NCBI GenBank assembly: GCA_001247695.2
Contig: LGRX02033487.1
Coordinates: 1-64,000 of the forward strand
Direction: 5' to 3'
DNA: 64,000 nucleotides
Source: Cymbomonas tetramitiformis
Lineage: Eukaryota; Chlorophyta; Pyramimonadophyceae; Pyramimonadales; Pyramimonadaceae
Numbering within the stretch: position 1 is the first letter of the stretch; the number at the start of each line of letters is the position of its first letter. Below, piece after piece: positions 20,064 through 29,116 of the stretch. The notes beneath the pieces are model-generated. The model was not told where the DNA came from, made no database searches, and was given only the letters and a program-made list of their open reading frames with translations. A program made the translations under genes and the position numbers.

Positions 20064-21638
20064 GAGAAAATGAGCCGACACTGCGTCGAGCGAGTACGAG
20101 CTCAATTTGTGGTCGCGTTGAATGGCTTGCATCAAATCCAGCGGCACTCTTCCGATTATGGTATAGGCCTGTCCGACCGGCAAAGAAATGAGCGAACGCC
20201 GAACGCGACGGCGAGAGGCGTCGATCGTCGCGAATCAGCAAAAACAAAAGCAGGTAGGAGTTCCAAATTGCGGACTCGCCTTGCTCTCGCGAGTGCCGTA
20301 CGCTTTGGAACTGAAAACGGTGTCGTCGACGCTCACCGGCGTGTCCTTCACCCGTCCGAAGTACGCGAATCCGCGGACTCGAAGCGTTTCGGCGCGTCGC
20401 AGCAGATAATGGAGATCGAAATTCATGATGTTGTAACCGATGATCAAATCCGGATCCGACTCGCGGACCAATTCGGACCACGCGCGTAGCAGTTGGGCTT
20501 CGTCGTCGAAAGTGAGCACTTCGGCGTCGGTGATCGGCGCGCACGACCCGAGGGTGAGCACATTCTTGATCACCGGGTCCGAATCGCCTTGTTCGGTGAC
20601 CATATTCGCAATCTGAATAACGCGATCGTGTTCGGGCTCGGGGAACTTTCCTTCGCGTCCCGCGCATTCGATGTCGAAACTGAGTATACGCAGTTTTCCG
20701 AGGTCTTGATACGGTCCCTGCGCGCCGTCGCCACCACCCCGCCGATCGGCCCGGTTTATTTTCGCCAATTTCGGTGGCTACTGTCGGGTGACCACCGTCG
20801 GTGACCGCCGTACCTCGGTCGGATAACTCGCCAGTTGATCGCACGCGATGTCGATCTCGTATTGACAGAGCGTGACCGGGGGTACGCGCCACTCGTATCG
20901 TCCGGCCGGGGCGCCCACCCAACTACCGCCGCCCACGATGTCGCGATCTACCATAAAGCGTAAAGGAAAAGGTACGCCGCATTCGAAGGTTTGCGCATCC
21001 AGAACCGCACCGCCGGGCACTCGCAGTCCGCTTTCTAGTACGGTTCGACAAGGCGTGATGTGCTCCGGAAGTTGCGTGACGATTTTCAGGTAAGATCGCT
21101 CGCCGTCGGGTTGATATCCCAAAATGTTTTTCCGAACGTGAATCTCGATGCGTCGAACGTACACCGGAGCGCGCGCCTTCGCGTGCACCCGTTCCGCCAC
21201 GAACGCGTCGAGGAGCTGCCGAAGAAGATCGCGCGCGGCCGTCGACGCCATACTCGCGTCATCGGGCGCTCGTATCCAAAAATAAGGCTCGAAACCGTGC
21301 ACGTGGGCGCATACGCTATGTCCCGCGCGCGTCACACCGAAGATGCGTAGCACGGGCACGGGACTCGGCGCTTTGGGAACCAGCGTGGCGTGCGCTTTTC
21401 CGATGATATGGTCGAGTTCGATTTGCATGAAAGTGATCGCATCTATCGAGGGATCGAGAGAGGGCGCGGCGGGTCGACGCCATCGCGAGTGAGCGCGCGA
21501 GATGCGCCGCCGTCGGCGATCGTCGTCGTCGTCGTCGTCGTCAACGACGCGGCGAGGTGACGAGGAGGACGTTCGTTTCCGCCGGTCGCGCGTAGTTTCG
21601 CCGGTTGTTCGCGACGTCGACGTCGTCGTCGTTGCCAT
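20051..21638 (-). CDS. DNA polymerase delta-type PolB, 5' part (disrupted gene)
   Basis: Exon 1 is 21638-20814, exon 2 20717-20280 and exon 3 20168-20051; the last two bases of exon 3 lie at 5590-5589 beyond the retroelement. Exon 1 holds the N-terminal domain typical of polymerase delta ([11 protein letters not shown] onward) after a low-complexity Asp/Arg/Ser tract. Exon 2 holds Exo I (FDIEC, Asp290 and Glu292) and Exo II (GYNIMNFDL), so the proofreading exonuclease looks functional. The intron between exons 2 and 3 (20169-20279) begins GCGAGT and ends CAG. No GT donor gives the right frame, so it is a GC-AG intron. The start at 21638 precedes the conserved part by about 70 residues; a GTAAGA just upstream of the ATG might mark a leader intron. 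Confidence 0.92.
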
Positions 21639-21749
21639 TTCTCTTACCTCGTCGGAGGACTTTCAGTTAAAAATGTGCGCAATTATGCGCCATCGCTCAC
21701 GAATACTTTTATTTATTGAATGACCACGGGCGCGATTCCGACCTTCGCG

Positions 21750-21915
21750 ATCCCGCGATCCCGCGATCCCGCGATCCCGCGATCCTGTACAGTGGCAGTG
21801 ACCTGTAAGTGGCAGATCTCAGCCTCCGCGCGACCTCTCGCCTTCGCGCGACCTCTCGCCTCCGCGCGACCTCTCGCCTTCGCGCGACCTCTCGCCTCCG
21901 CGCGACCTCTCGCCC
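21750..21915 (+). repeat. Tandem repeat arrays upstream of a promoter
   Basis: Two arrays follow each other: a 9-bp unit (CCCGCGATC) at about 21750-21784, and an 18-bp unit (CTCGCCTCCGCGCGACCT with one-base variants) at about 21831-21915. Similar CGCGA-rich arrays occur at 22825-22890, 25427-25472, 27300-27410, 30225-30262 and 30455-30500, most of them directly in front of a TATA-like box. The rest of 21639-22015 has no gene. They may be clustered binding sites or simple-repeat expansions; regular spacing alone does not decide this. Confidence 0.7.
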
Positions 21916-21920
21916 ATTCT

Positions 21921-21945
21921 CGTCGTACATAAAGCGTTTTCCTGC
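21921..21945 (+). promoter_or_regulatory. Predicted TATA-like promoter (CATAAAG type)
   Basis: TCGTCGTACATAAAGCG then TTTTCCTG follows the repeat array and lies about 80 nt before the ATG at 22016. A near copy, CGCGCATAAAGAG then GATTCCTG, is at 22903-22925. On the minus strand GCATAAAGAG (about 30204) and CATATAAAG (about 27276) sit upstream of genes at 30109 and 27238, so this looks like a recurrent viral promoter box. Confidence 0.55.
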
Positions 21946-22015
21946 TCGCCACCTGTAAACGTCTTTTTCATCCGCGTCGACGAGTGACACCCTCCCGAAC
22001 TATTCGTACGAACAG

Positions 22016-22719
22016 ATGGCCGATTCTGTAATCTCCGCCGAAAATGCTTGCACGGCTTCATCTCCCGCAATTCGTAAAAGGTGCGCGTTATCTTCCGAAG
22101 AGAGTTTGAACACGGTCGCGCTTGCTCAAATCACTTACACGAGGCTTTGCAACGGCACAGCCCCCCGCAGGCGCACGCGACCGATGCCTTGAAGAAGAGA
22201 AAAGGGGCTTACGAGATTCGCATCGCGATTATCGACGCTTACGAACGCGCTTTTGAAAAGTTCAAAAAGGCGAGCGTTTTGCGATGTCCGTTATGTTCGA
22301 AAGAGGTTGCAAAAAACCTGCCGTCGTGCGAAATCCAGAAGACGTCTCCGTGTCTACAGTATTGCGTTCCCTTGGATGGCGGTGCCAGCTGTCGGCATTT
22401 CAAATACGAATGGGACGAAGCGAACGCGGCGTTGGGAGCCACTCGAAAAGCGTTCTTAACTCCGTTCTGCGGATTCTGTTTTGCATTCAGCGACGAAGAA
22501 TCGATCGTTGTAGAAAGACACGCTAAGCACTTTTGCGTTATGAACCCAAACAAGGACGAGGCACCCACGGCCGCGCACCTCTCGAAGCTGATCTCATTTC
22601 AGCTGGATAAGGCGGAAAGTTTCGAAACAGATAAACATACCAAAACAGTGCTGCGAAGTTTTAGGAATTCGAATGACCGAGAACTACAATCGAACTTCGT
22701 ATCATTGAATAATATATGA
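22016..22719 (+). CDS. Small Cys/His-rich zinc-binding protein, spliced
   Basis: Exon 1 22016-22080 (MADSVISAEN), intron 22081-22160 (AAAAG then GTGCGC, ending CACAG), exon 2 22161-22719; about 207 residues. The second exon has no Met near its start and is preceded by stops, which is why an upstream exon is needed. The acceptor could also be 12 nt farther on (CCGCAG) if the donor differs. Exon 2 shows CPLC, a run of five Cys/His residues, CGFC and a His-x-x-x-His-x-Cys end, consistent with two or three zinc sites. I do not recognise the family. It stands behind the repeat-array promoter at 21921. Confidence 0.6.
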
Positions 22720-23556
22720 GAGATGGAGACAACGTATATGTTTTATTATTATTAATTTTCAATGACAATTACAATTTTTGTCGCGGATCCATGTAGTTAC
22801 ACCGAATCGCGTGTGCCTCCGCGAACATCCGCGAACATCCGCGAACATCCGCGATCATCGTGCCTTTCGCAACCTCCGCGACCTCTCGCCCGTCGTCGTC
22901 GCGCATAAAGAGGATTCCTGCTTATTTTTCAAAACACTTCCGACACGCGCAAGCTCTCGAGCTTTTGCCTTTTCGACTTTCATAGTTCGGACTGTCGATC
23001 ATTTGTAAAAGTATGTACAGCAAAGACTAAATCTCTTGAGGAACTTATCATTGTCGAGAAAGGCATTGATTCCGGTCATTTTAGACGTGCCGGTCGCCGT
23101 ATCCGCCCAACCGTCGACGAAATCGCAACATACTGGAGCATGCTGCGGTCGCTTCAGATTTTAAAGATGACTCGGCGGTATTATGTCATTTTCGATTAAA
23201 TGTCGTGTCCTCTACGGATCAAATGCTCTCGTAGACAGGCTTAGCCATTCTATGGACGGAATCAACCTGTAACCAATTTATTTCTTGCGCCCTGTAAGGT
23301 GCTTGTGGTTTTTATTTTGTTACATTTTGTAAATGTTGGGTATAATAGCCAATTCGACAGTCTACGTTCACGGCAGCGTCTTGCAGAGACGCTAGGATCC
23401 GGTTAAGGACTTGGTGTTCACGCTCTTAGAAGAATATGGAACGCAGAAGCCTGTCAGGCAGAATGCCTCAAAGGTGCTCACGTTTCTTATTGATCGACGC
23501 CAACTACGATTGGAGCGTGCCGATCCAATGAGAGGAGCCGGAATATGTTTTTTGAT
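22720..23556. other. AT-richer region with repeat array and a possible minus-strand exon
   Basis: No complete gene found. At 22825-22860 the unit GAACATCCGC is repeated about three times, followed by a second CATAAAG-type promoter copy (about 22903). On the minus strand 23142-22999 reads as a plausible terminal exon of 47 residues (acceptor ACCGCAG; contains CCDFVDGWADTATG and NAFLDNDKFLKRF) ending in a stop. Its first exon may be a short ATG-start segment near 23255, but no donor convinced me. The base composition is closer to AT than in the flanking genes, which may mean acquired DNA. Confidence 0.35.
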
Positions 23557-23874
23557 TTACAAAGTCATTGTGCGGCAAGAGATCCAACCAGACCGGGTTT
23601 TATCGACATCGTTGTTTTTACGCTCGTATGGCTGCTTTCTGGACCTGAGCGGAATATCAGAGTTTATCCAGCTCAAAAGATCCGCCTGTACCGCTTCCCG
23701 AAAGTCGTCAAAATCAATTGTATCTAACCATTGCAACTCGGGCGGTAGTTGACCCTGTTGCGAATGATTTTGAACATATTCTAGAATATAAGCGACATAT
23801 GGTTCAATATTTATTTCAGGAATCTTGTATACGTTTACATCCGATGCTTTCGGCATTTGCATGATTGCCGACAT
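23557..23874 (-). CDS. Hypothetical acidic protein
   Basis: A 105-residue frame starting MSAIMQMPKASDV. Its first 75 residues have normal, non-repetitive protein composition (EINIEPYVAYILEYVQNH, then an acidic FDDFREAVQADLL segment). The end is basic and less protein-like, so the true end may lie at a splice donor inside the frame. It sits in an AT-richer island beside the possible minus-strand exon at 22999-23142 and could be the 5' exon of the same gene. A frame of similar length on the plus strand (23411-23752) is less convincing. No family recognised. Confidence 0.4.
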   Translation of the reverse strand: MSAIMQMPKASDVNVYKIPEINIEPYVAYILEYVQNHSQQGQLPPELQWLDTIDFDDFREAVQADLLSWINSDIPLRSRKQPYERKNNDVDKTRSGWISCRTMTL

Positions 23875-24056
23875 TATGCTCGCCGCGTGTTTTGCGGATG
23901 TATCTGATTAGGCATCGGCGGTTGTATATAGTTATATCGTCGGTCGCTGCGCGTGTCCGCTTGTATTCGATTTCGATCAAATACAAGATTTCCCGATATA
24001 TTCCCGAAAATTCTCCCTCGAGGTCGATCTCGAAAGCATAATTTCACGGTCGCAAC

Positions 24057-25026
24057 ATGACCTCCCCTGCGTGCGCGCGACGAGTCGCCGAGCTCGCATC
24101 CGCCATGGTGTTATTCCGCGACACTCAGGTGTTGGGAACTCGCGCATATCGGAAAGCGCGACGGACGAATCGTTGCACGGTGAGCACCGTCTTTCTATAC
24201 CAAGTCTTCGCCGCGCTTTTACAAAAACGCGGCGTGATCATCGACAAAAAGCCCGTGGCGAACGTCGGGATCGCGTTCACGAAATTGAAACTGAAATCGG
24301 ACCACAACTTTGTAAACCCGTGTCTTCTTCTCAAAAGACGAACGGGCGGAGCGATGTTGCTCGAGACGACTCCGGTGAAGGACGACGGCGACGCGATAGA
24401 GGTGGAGCATTTCGTGTTGACTTTACGCACCGTCGACGGAACCGCGTATCACATCGACATCACGGCGGCGCAATTCGACGAATCGAATGCGAATTCGCCG
24501 CTGGGTTATCCTCTGCTCGTCGGAAAAGGCGCGACACCGGCGTATGAGAACTTCGAGGTGACCGAATTCCAAGAGGAAAGCGCGTTTCCGCGGTCTCATC
24601 CCATGAGCAGCTTCGTCGACTTGACGCTGAAGTGTCTGAGCGAACTGGGAGATACGAACGATTGGCCCGCGGTCTGGGAAACTTATTACCGAGCGAGAAG
24701 CGAGCGCGATGCATGCATGGAAAACATCGATGTAATTCACAGTCCGGAAAAGCGTGGCGTCGGACCGTCGTCAGATCGACGGACCGGTAGCAGGTTTTAA
24801 AACCACCTTACGCATCGCCTTCGACGAGTGGGTCGACGACTTCGACGCCAGATTTAAGAACGACGGAGAGTGCGCGAAAGCTCTAAAGCTCGCGAAGGTC
24901 AAAATCTCCCCGCAGACAAGACTGTACAAAAAATCGCAACACGAGGGTCAGGAAGTTGGTTTTCTTGAAGCGCCGAGAGAAGTGTTGCGCCGAGTGACGT
25001 TTGAGAGGAGTTCTTCCAAAAAGTAA
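24057..25026 (+). CDS. Hypothetical protein with a 43-nt intron
   Basis: Exon 1 24057-24731, exon 2 24775-25026; 308 residues. Read without splicing the frame breaks at 24800. A GTAATT donor after ENID and a CGTCAG acceptor give a 43-nt intron that joins both open frames in phase, so I prefer a very short intron to a frameshift. The middle (IEVEHFVLTLRTVDG then YHIDITAAQFDESN) resembles the core of small papain-fold or transglutaminase-like domains, in which a Cys, a His and an Asp act together, but I cannot identify a complete triad. The C-terminal part is basic and helical. Upstream, 23875-24056 is AT-rich with CCCGATATATTCCC, a possible TATA box. No family recognised. Confidence 0.65.
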
Positions 25027-25123
25027 GAGGCACAACTATAGGCATGTATGTATGCAGATGGCCTGTAAGCTAACTATTCTTGCATCTTTAGTTGCTGGTC
25101 TCTTCGCTCGGAATCCTCGTCGA

Positions 25124-25370
25124 TCAATTCATTATGGTCACGGTTTTTGCCCCTTGTTTCGTTCTTCTCTTGACGCCAAGTCTTCGGCGTCGGCAAAGCC
25201 GTAGCCGGTACCGCAACAAGCCGCGCGGAGGGATCAGTTCGGACCGCCACATTCCGTTGTCCACAAGTTGTTTAACCGTGCTAAAAGCGTCGGGTAGCGC
25301 CGTGTACAAGGATGTGGTGTGGAAGATATCACGAATACGATCATACGAGCTCGAGTCCGGTATGGCTTTG
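25124..25370 (-). CDS. Possible terminal exon of an unrecognised gene
   Basis: On the minus strand a frame reading DIFHTTSLYTALPDAFS and then VKQLVDNGMWRSELIPP looks coding and ends at a stop at 25124. Just upstream is a good 3' splice signal: TTTTTTTGCTTCTAACAAAG, with branch-like CTAAC and a pyrimidine tract. The first exon would have to lie in or beyond the repeat array at 25427-25472 and I could not find it. The rest of 25027-25545 shows no gene on the plus strand. Low certainty: it may be a gene remnant. Confidence 0.3.
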
Positions 25371-25426
25371 TTAGAAGCAAAAAAACCGAAGCACGAGTCC
25401 CGACCTCCCGACCTCCTCCCGACCTT

Positions 25427-25472
25427 TGCGATCCCGCGATCCCGTGATCCCGCGATCCCGCGATCCCGCGCT
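25427..25472 (+). repeat. 9-bp tandem repeat, CCCGCGATC unit
   Basis: Five near-perfect copies of the same unit seen at 21750-21784, here about 70 nt before the start codon of the methyltransferase-like gene, with a CTTTTAAAAC box (about 25504) in between that may serve as TATA element. Confidence 0.75.
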
Positions 25473-25545
25473 CAAATGTTTCGTTTTTCAAAAAAATCGG
25501 AATCTTTTAAAACCGAGATCGGACTCGCGTCACTCGCGCGACAAC

Positions 25546-26572
25546 ATGAATACCACCGAAGGAGCGGACGAAACCGCGGCGGTCGGTCGCGAAGACGCGC
25601 CGCGAAAAAAACGGATCTATCGACGTCTGACCCACAAAAGAGCGACGTACAACACCGAGGAGGAGCGCGTCGCCGCGCGTCGAGCGCGCGACTCTCGTCG
25701 AAAGCGAGTTGCGCGTTCACGGGAAGGCGGCCACGACGCTCGATCGCTGACAAGCCTGATGCGAGCGATCATGCCCAAAACGACGCCGGAAATGGTGCGG
25801 CGAATGCTCGCAAGCGGAAGCGCGGCCGGATATACCATACCGACCTCCGAGCAGGAGATGGGGCGCTTATTCGCCGAAGTGAACCTATCCGCGTTGAAAA
25901 ATACGACATTCGTCGATTTGGGGTCCGGCTCCAAAAGCATCAAGAGAGCCGTGGAAAATGAATTACCGCTCGCGACGGTCACGTGCGTGGATAAGGTGAG
26001 AATTCGTGGAGACCGCTTTTATATCATGTCGAGGGTTTATAAAGCAAACATTCGCGCCGATTGTCGACGCAGGAAGCGAGCAAAAATCCCGACGTCTGCA
26101 TCGATCTGCTGGATGTGCCGGCCTGCACACGCGCGGGCGTATACGGGCGCGTGAATTACATCACGAGTTGCGAGTGGTCCCTCGCCGATCTGATTTTGCC
26201 CACAGCCACGGGAGTCATGGATGAGATGCTCGCCGCGCATGTCTCGGCCGATTACATCGGTAACGCGACCGAGGTGACTCCGCAAATGAAGCTATCGGCG
26301 TTATTGCAGCTTTAGTGTACGTGCCCTTCATATTTAACTAACGGGGCCTTCCGTGAATTTGCCGCGCGCAGGCTCGTCGCGCGTGGTTGGAGCCGTTCCA
26401 GCGAGAAAATAGAATGGCATGCGTGTACGGATTGGAGATCGTGAAAATGCCCACGAGTGCCGAAAACGGCGCGCCGAAGGGTAGGAACGGCCGGCGAGCG
26501 GTGTGGTTATTGCTGTTTCGCAGCGAAAAAATCAAAAAGAAAGTGATGCGCAAAGGCGGTAGCTGGCATTGA
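25546..26572 (+). CDS. Predicted SAM-dependent methyltransferase, three exons
   Basis: Exons 25546-25995, 26073-26273 and 26372-26572; introns 77 and 98 nt with GTGAGA/GTGACT donors and CGCAG-type acceptors; 283 residues. After a basic N-terminal tail (about 65 residues, mostly Arg/Lys) comes FVDLGSGSKSI (about 122-132), the glycine-rich loop that binds S-adenosylmethionine in class I methyltransferases. VTCVDKE then supplies the acidic end of strand 2, and IDLLDV is a likely motif III. YITSCEWSLADLIL at the end of the next strand could be the catalytic loop. The substrate is not evident; RNA, DNA or histone-like proteins are all possible. The C-terminus (RRAVWLLLFRSEKIKKK) fits the last strands of the fold. 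Confidence 0.6.
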
Positions 26573-26641
26573 ATCGTCTCGCGATGCCCGAAATTGTTTG
26601 TTACGGTACATAATACGATTTACGATGTCGAACCTAATATT

Positions 26642-27238
26642 CTAGCTTCGCCTCGAAAGAAAAAGCATCCCCGAGCACTCGAAAGCGTCCGATGTCGTCT
26701 TTCCCGGAGAGCCCGTGACGACCACGACAATTTCACCCGTCGCCGCGACACGGATCGCGAAGGTTCTCATTCGATCGACACCCGTATTCCACGCAACGGA
26801 AAACGAACGTCCGCCGTCGAGCTGCACGCGTCCCGCATTGCACCAATATCGATGTATCGGATCCGATAAACTGCAATCATTCATGAGCGCGAATGACATC
26901 CACCACTCCGGCCGGCTGCTCCAATCGAGCCGGAACGCGGCGTAATTCTGCGCACGGACACAAGTTACGCGGGGCGTGAGCGATTTCGCAAAAGCACCTC
27001 TCAATTTAAACCGCAAACTCACCTCATCCATTCTAATCGTAGCGTCTTCGACATCCGCTACCGTCTCGAGGTCTAACCAGAAACTCTGTTTATGCAAAAG
27101 CCGGCGCTCGAGATCGCCCGCGTCGTCACCTCGTTTCGCGAGTTTCGCGCTGGCTTTGGGATCGGCGATCGCGCCGCACTCGTGCATGGAGATAATGCTC
27201 CGCATCAACGACTGGCACTCCTCTTTCGTTCGAGGCAT
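26642..27238 (-). CDS. Hypothetical protein with an in-frame 75-nt intron
   Basis: Exon 1 27238-27023 (MPRTKEECQSLM), exon 2 26947-26642; about 173 residues spliced. The intron (27022-26948) has a textbook GTGAGT donor, a TAACTT branch-like motif and a GTGCGCAG acceptor. Its length is a multiple of three and it lacks stops, so unspliced RNA would also be translatable (about 198 residues). Exon 2 is rich in beta-strand-like segments with aromatic residues (EWWMSFALMND, RYWCNAGRVQLDGG) and ends in SRRS. No family recognised. A CATATAAAG box lies about 38 nt upstream on the same strand, and the gene is divergent from the MYND gene at 27494. Confidence 0.6.
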   Translation of the reverse strand: MPRTKEECQSLMRSIISMHECGAIADPKASAKLAKRGDDAGDLERRLLHKQSFWLDLETVADVEDATIRMDEVSLRFKLRGAFAKSLTPRVTCVRAQNYAAFRLDWSSRPEWWMSFALMNDCSLSDPIHRYWCNAGRVQLDGGRSFSVAWNTGVDRMRTFAIRVAATGEIVVVVTGSPGKTTSDAFECSGMLFLSRRS

Positions 27239-27299
27239 GATGATAATGATCACGAACAAGAGTGAAAAGGACTTTATATGACTTGACAGACTCGTCGCG

Positions 27300-27440
27300 G
27301 AGATCGCGGCGGTCGCGGAGGTCGCGCGATGACGCGTGGCAACGATGACGACGACGACCGCGGAGGTCACGAAAATCGCGGAACTCGCGAAACTCGCGAA
27401 ACTCGCAAAGCTTATGCAAAGCGAAATGATAAATAGGCGC
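27300..27440 (+). promoter_or_regulatory. CGCGA repeat array with ATGATAAATAG box
   Basis: GATCGCGGCGGTCGCGGAGGTCGCG-like repeats and four AACTCGCGA units are followed by GAAATGATAAATAGGCG at 27423-27439, about 55 nt before the ATG at 27494. The same box occurs at 30274-30288 (GGAATGATAAATAGACG) and 30500-30516 (GGGATGATAAATAGACG, about 42 nt before the second polymerase), each after the same kind of array. Conservation of an 11-bp core at three places, two of them in front of start codons, supports a promoter. Confidence 0.65.
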
Positions 27441-27493
27441 GTCGTCTTGGCGCTTTAGTATTTTATCAGCGATCGTCGACGAAAGAACGTGGC

Positions 27494-28318
27494 ATGCAGA
27501 CAACGTCGATGTCGCGGGAGGGGCATGTCTCGCTCGACGCTCCGTCGATTGACGACGATTCGGAGGCGGTGCGCGAATGGTGGTGCCAACTCTCGGCGAG
27601 CGTGTCGCATTTTTTCCAGCGCGTCGCGGGCGACCCGGAACCGTCCGACGATGAGAGCTGGACGTTGCTCGAGAACGTACATTCCAATTTTTTTTCGAAG
27701 CGGGTCGAGCTTCGAACCATGCACCCCGTCGCGTACGCGTTTTGCGATCACCTCGCCACGCGCTACGCCGCGCGATGCCCGCGGACCAAGGCCTACCGCG
27801 ATGCCGTTCTCGACGGCGGCATCTATACCGCGCGACGTAAACCGGACATCGTACTATTACTGTGCGATCTACACCAATGCCGACGCGGTCTTCTCGCAAA
27901 CGAATCCGAACGGCGGTCGGAAGACGCGACATTTCGCGAATTGGCGAACTTGGTGGCGTTGACGCGCCGAACGGACGCGGTCATCGCGCAACTACGCTTC
28001 GCGGGTCGGTGCGCGTCGATCGATACAATTCGAACGCGGATTCCTCTCTCGCCGGGCGCTCGATCGATCTTGTCACTGCCCGATACTCCGGCGCCCGAGA
28101 TCCAATTCCGATGGCGATTTGGTCGGCGCGACGATTCCAACAAACTCACGCTCACGGACACCGGCACATGCTGCGCGAGATGCGGAAACGTTGATGAGCG
28201 TCCGAAGAAAATGCGCTGCGAGCGATGCAGACTGGTCTCGTATTGCGGTGTCGAGTGCCAGCGTGCCCATTGGAGAACGCATCGCGATCTATGCGCACCG
28301 ACGCGTTTCGAGACCTGA
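27494..28318 (+). CDS. MYND zinc-finger protein
   Basis: An unspliced frame of 274 residues. The last 45 residues form a complete MYND finger: CCARCG, then CERC, SYCGVEC, HW and H-x-x-x-C, the seven-Cys/one-His pattern that mediates protein-protein contacts, typically with proline-rich motifs. The first 220 residues are helical and unrelated to anything I recognise; there is no SET domain, so methyltransferase activity of the SMYD type is not supported. MYND proteins of this build are common in unicellular algae and their viruses. It has its own repeat-array promoter (27300-27440). Confidence 0.85.
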   Translation: MQTTSMSREGHVSLDAPSIDDDSEAVREWWCQLSASVSHFFQRVAGDPEPSDDESWTLLENVHSNFFSKRVELRTMHPVAYAFCDHLATRYAARCPRTKAYRDAVLDGGIYTARRKPDIVLLLCDLHQCRRGLLANESERRSEDATFRELANLVALTRRTDAVIAQLRFAGRCASIDTIRTRIPLSPGARSILSLPDTPAPEIQFRWRFGRRDDSNKLTLTDTGTCCARCGNVDERPKKMRCERCRLVSYCGVECQRAHWRTHRDLCAPTRFET

Positions 28319-28487
28319 GCGATAACGAACAGCCTTTGAACGCTCACCCCACATTTTAATAACATTCGTCGATGAGTGTATGTTAAAGAAGCGCTTTTTA
28401 GATCTCACGCACGTTCATATATGGTATATATATGCGGATAGCCATGCAGTCGAAAGAGCATACCTCGCGAGTACGCGGTAAGCAAAA

Positions 28488-28959
28488 ATGTCGGCGGTTG
28501 TACACTCACCAAATCTTCGTGCTCCGTTTGAGCATACTCGCTCCAATGATGCGCGTTCTGTAAGCGATGAGAGTCATGTAGAGACACCCGACCTCGGTAA
28601 GAAACCTGCCTTCGGTGCGCATTCTGTAAGCGGTGGGCGTCCTGAGCGTCCTGTAAAGAAACCCGCCTTCGGTGCGTCTTCTTTCAATCCGATGCGGGGC
28701 TCGTAGCGGAATCGTAACCTTAGTCGGGCGCGTATTCGGCACCGAAGTGAGTTTCTGAAGCAATATATATGCAACTGGAATGCCCGGGAAGAAAAGTTCG
28801 TTACAAACCACGAAAACTCTGAAGCGAAAGCGTATCGCGCCAATTTAAATAACGCGTGGCAGCAGACCCAAAACGATCTTGACGCCTTCAAACAACATCT
28901 GTTGATAATGGCAGCGACCGCTTACCGCGATCGAAGCGCGATCCGAGAACATTCGTGAA
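28488..28959 (+). CDS. Putative gene with KKPAFGA repeats, interrupted by a stop or intron
   Basis: A frame begins at ATG 28488 (MSAVVHSPNL), contains two copies of KKPAFGA separated by about 17 residues, and meets a TAG at 28704-28706. The same frame is open again to 28959 and there looks coding (YICNWNAREEKF, NNAWQQTQNDLDAFKQHLL). The DNA repeat between 28590 and 28680 carries several GGTAAG or TGTAAG sequences that look like splice donors, and CGTAACCTTAG at 28713-28723 looks like an acceptor, but no pair matched in phase. It may be a spliced gene whose first exons I cannot resolve, or a decayed one. A TATATATATG box lies at about 28424-28436. Confidence 0.35.
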
Positions 28960-29116
28960 CCGAGCGGTATAGTTGCCGATCTCGAGACAGCTCTATTCGA
29001 ATTAACGGGCGCCTCGCAATGCCCATTTGAATTCGTTCGCTAGCTCAAAATGCAATCACGCTCTTTCATAACAGACCTTCAGATTATTCATTACTAAAAA
29101 CTGTTTACGTTTACCG

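Noticed and set aside
21831..21915. CRISPR-like array
   Set aside because: Units are contiguous 18-bp tandem repeats with no unique spacers, and the setting is eukaryotic.
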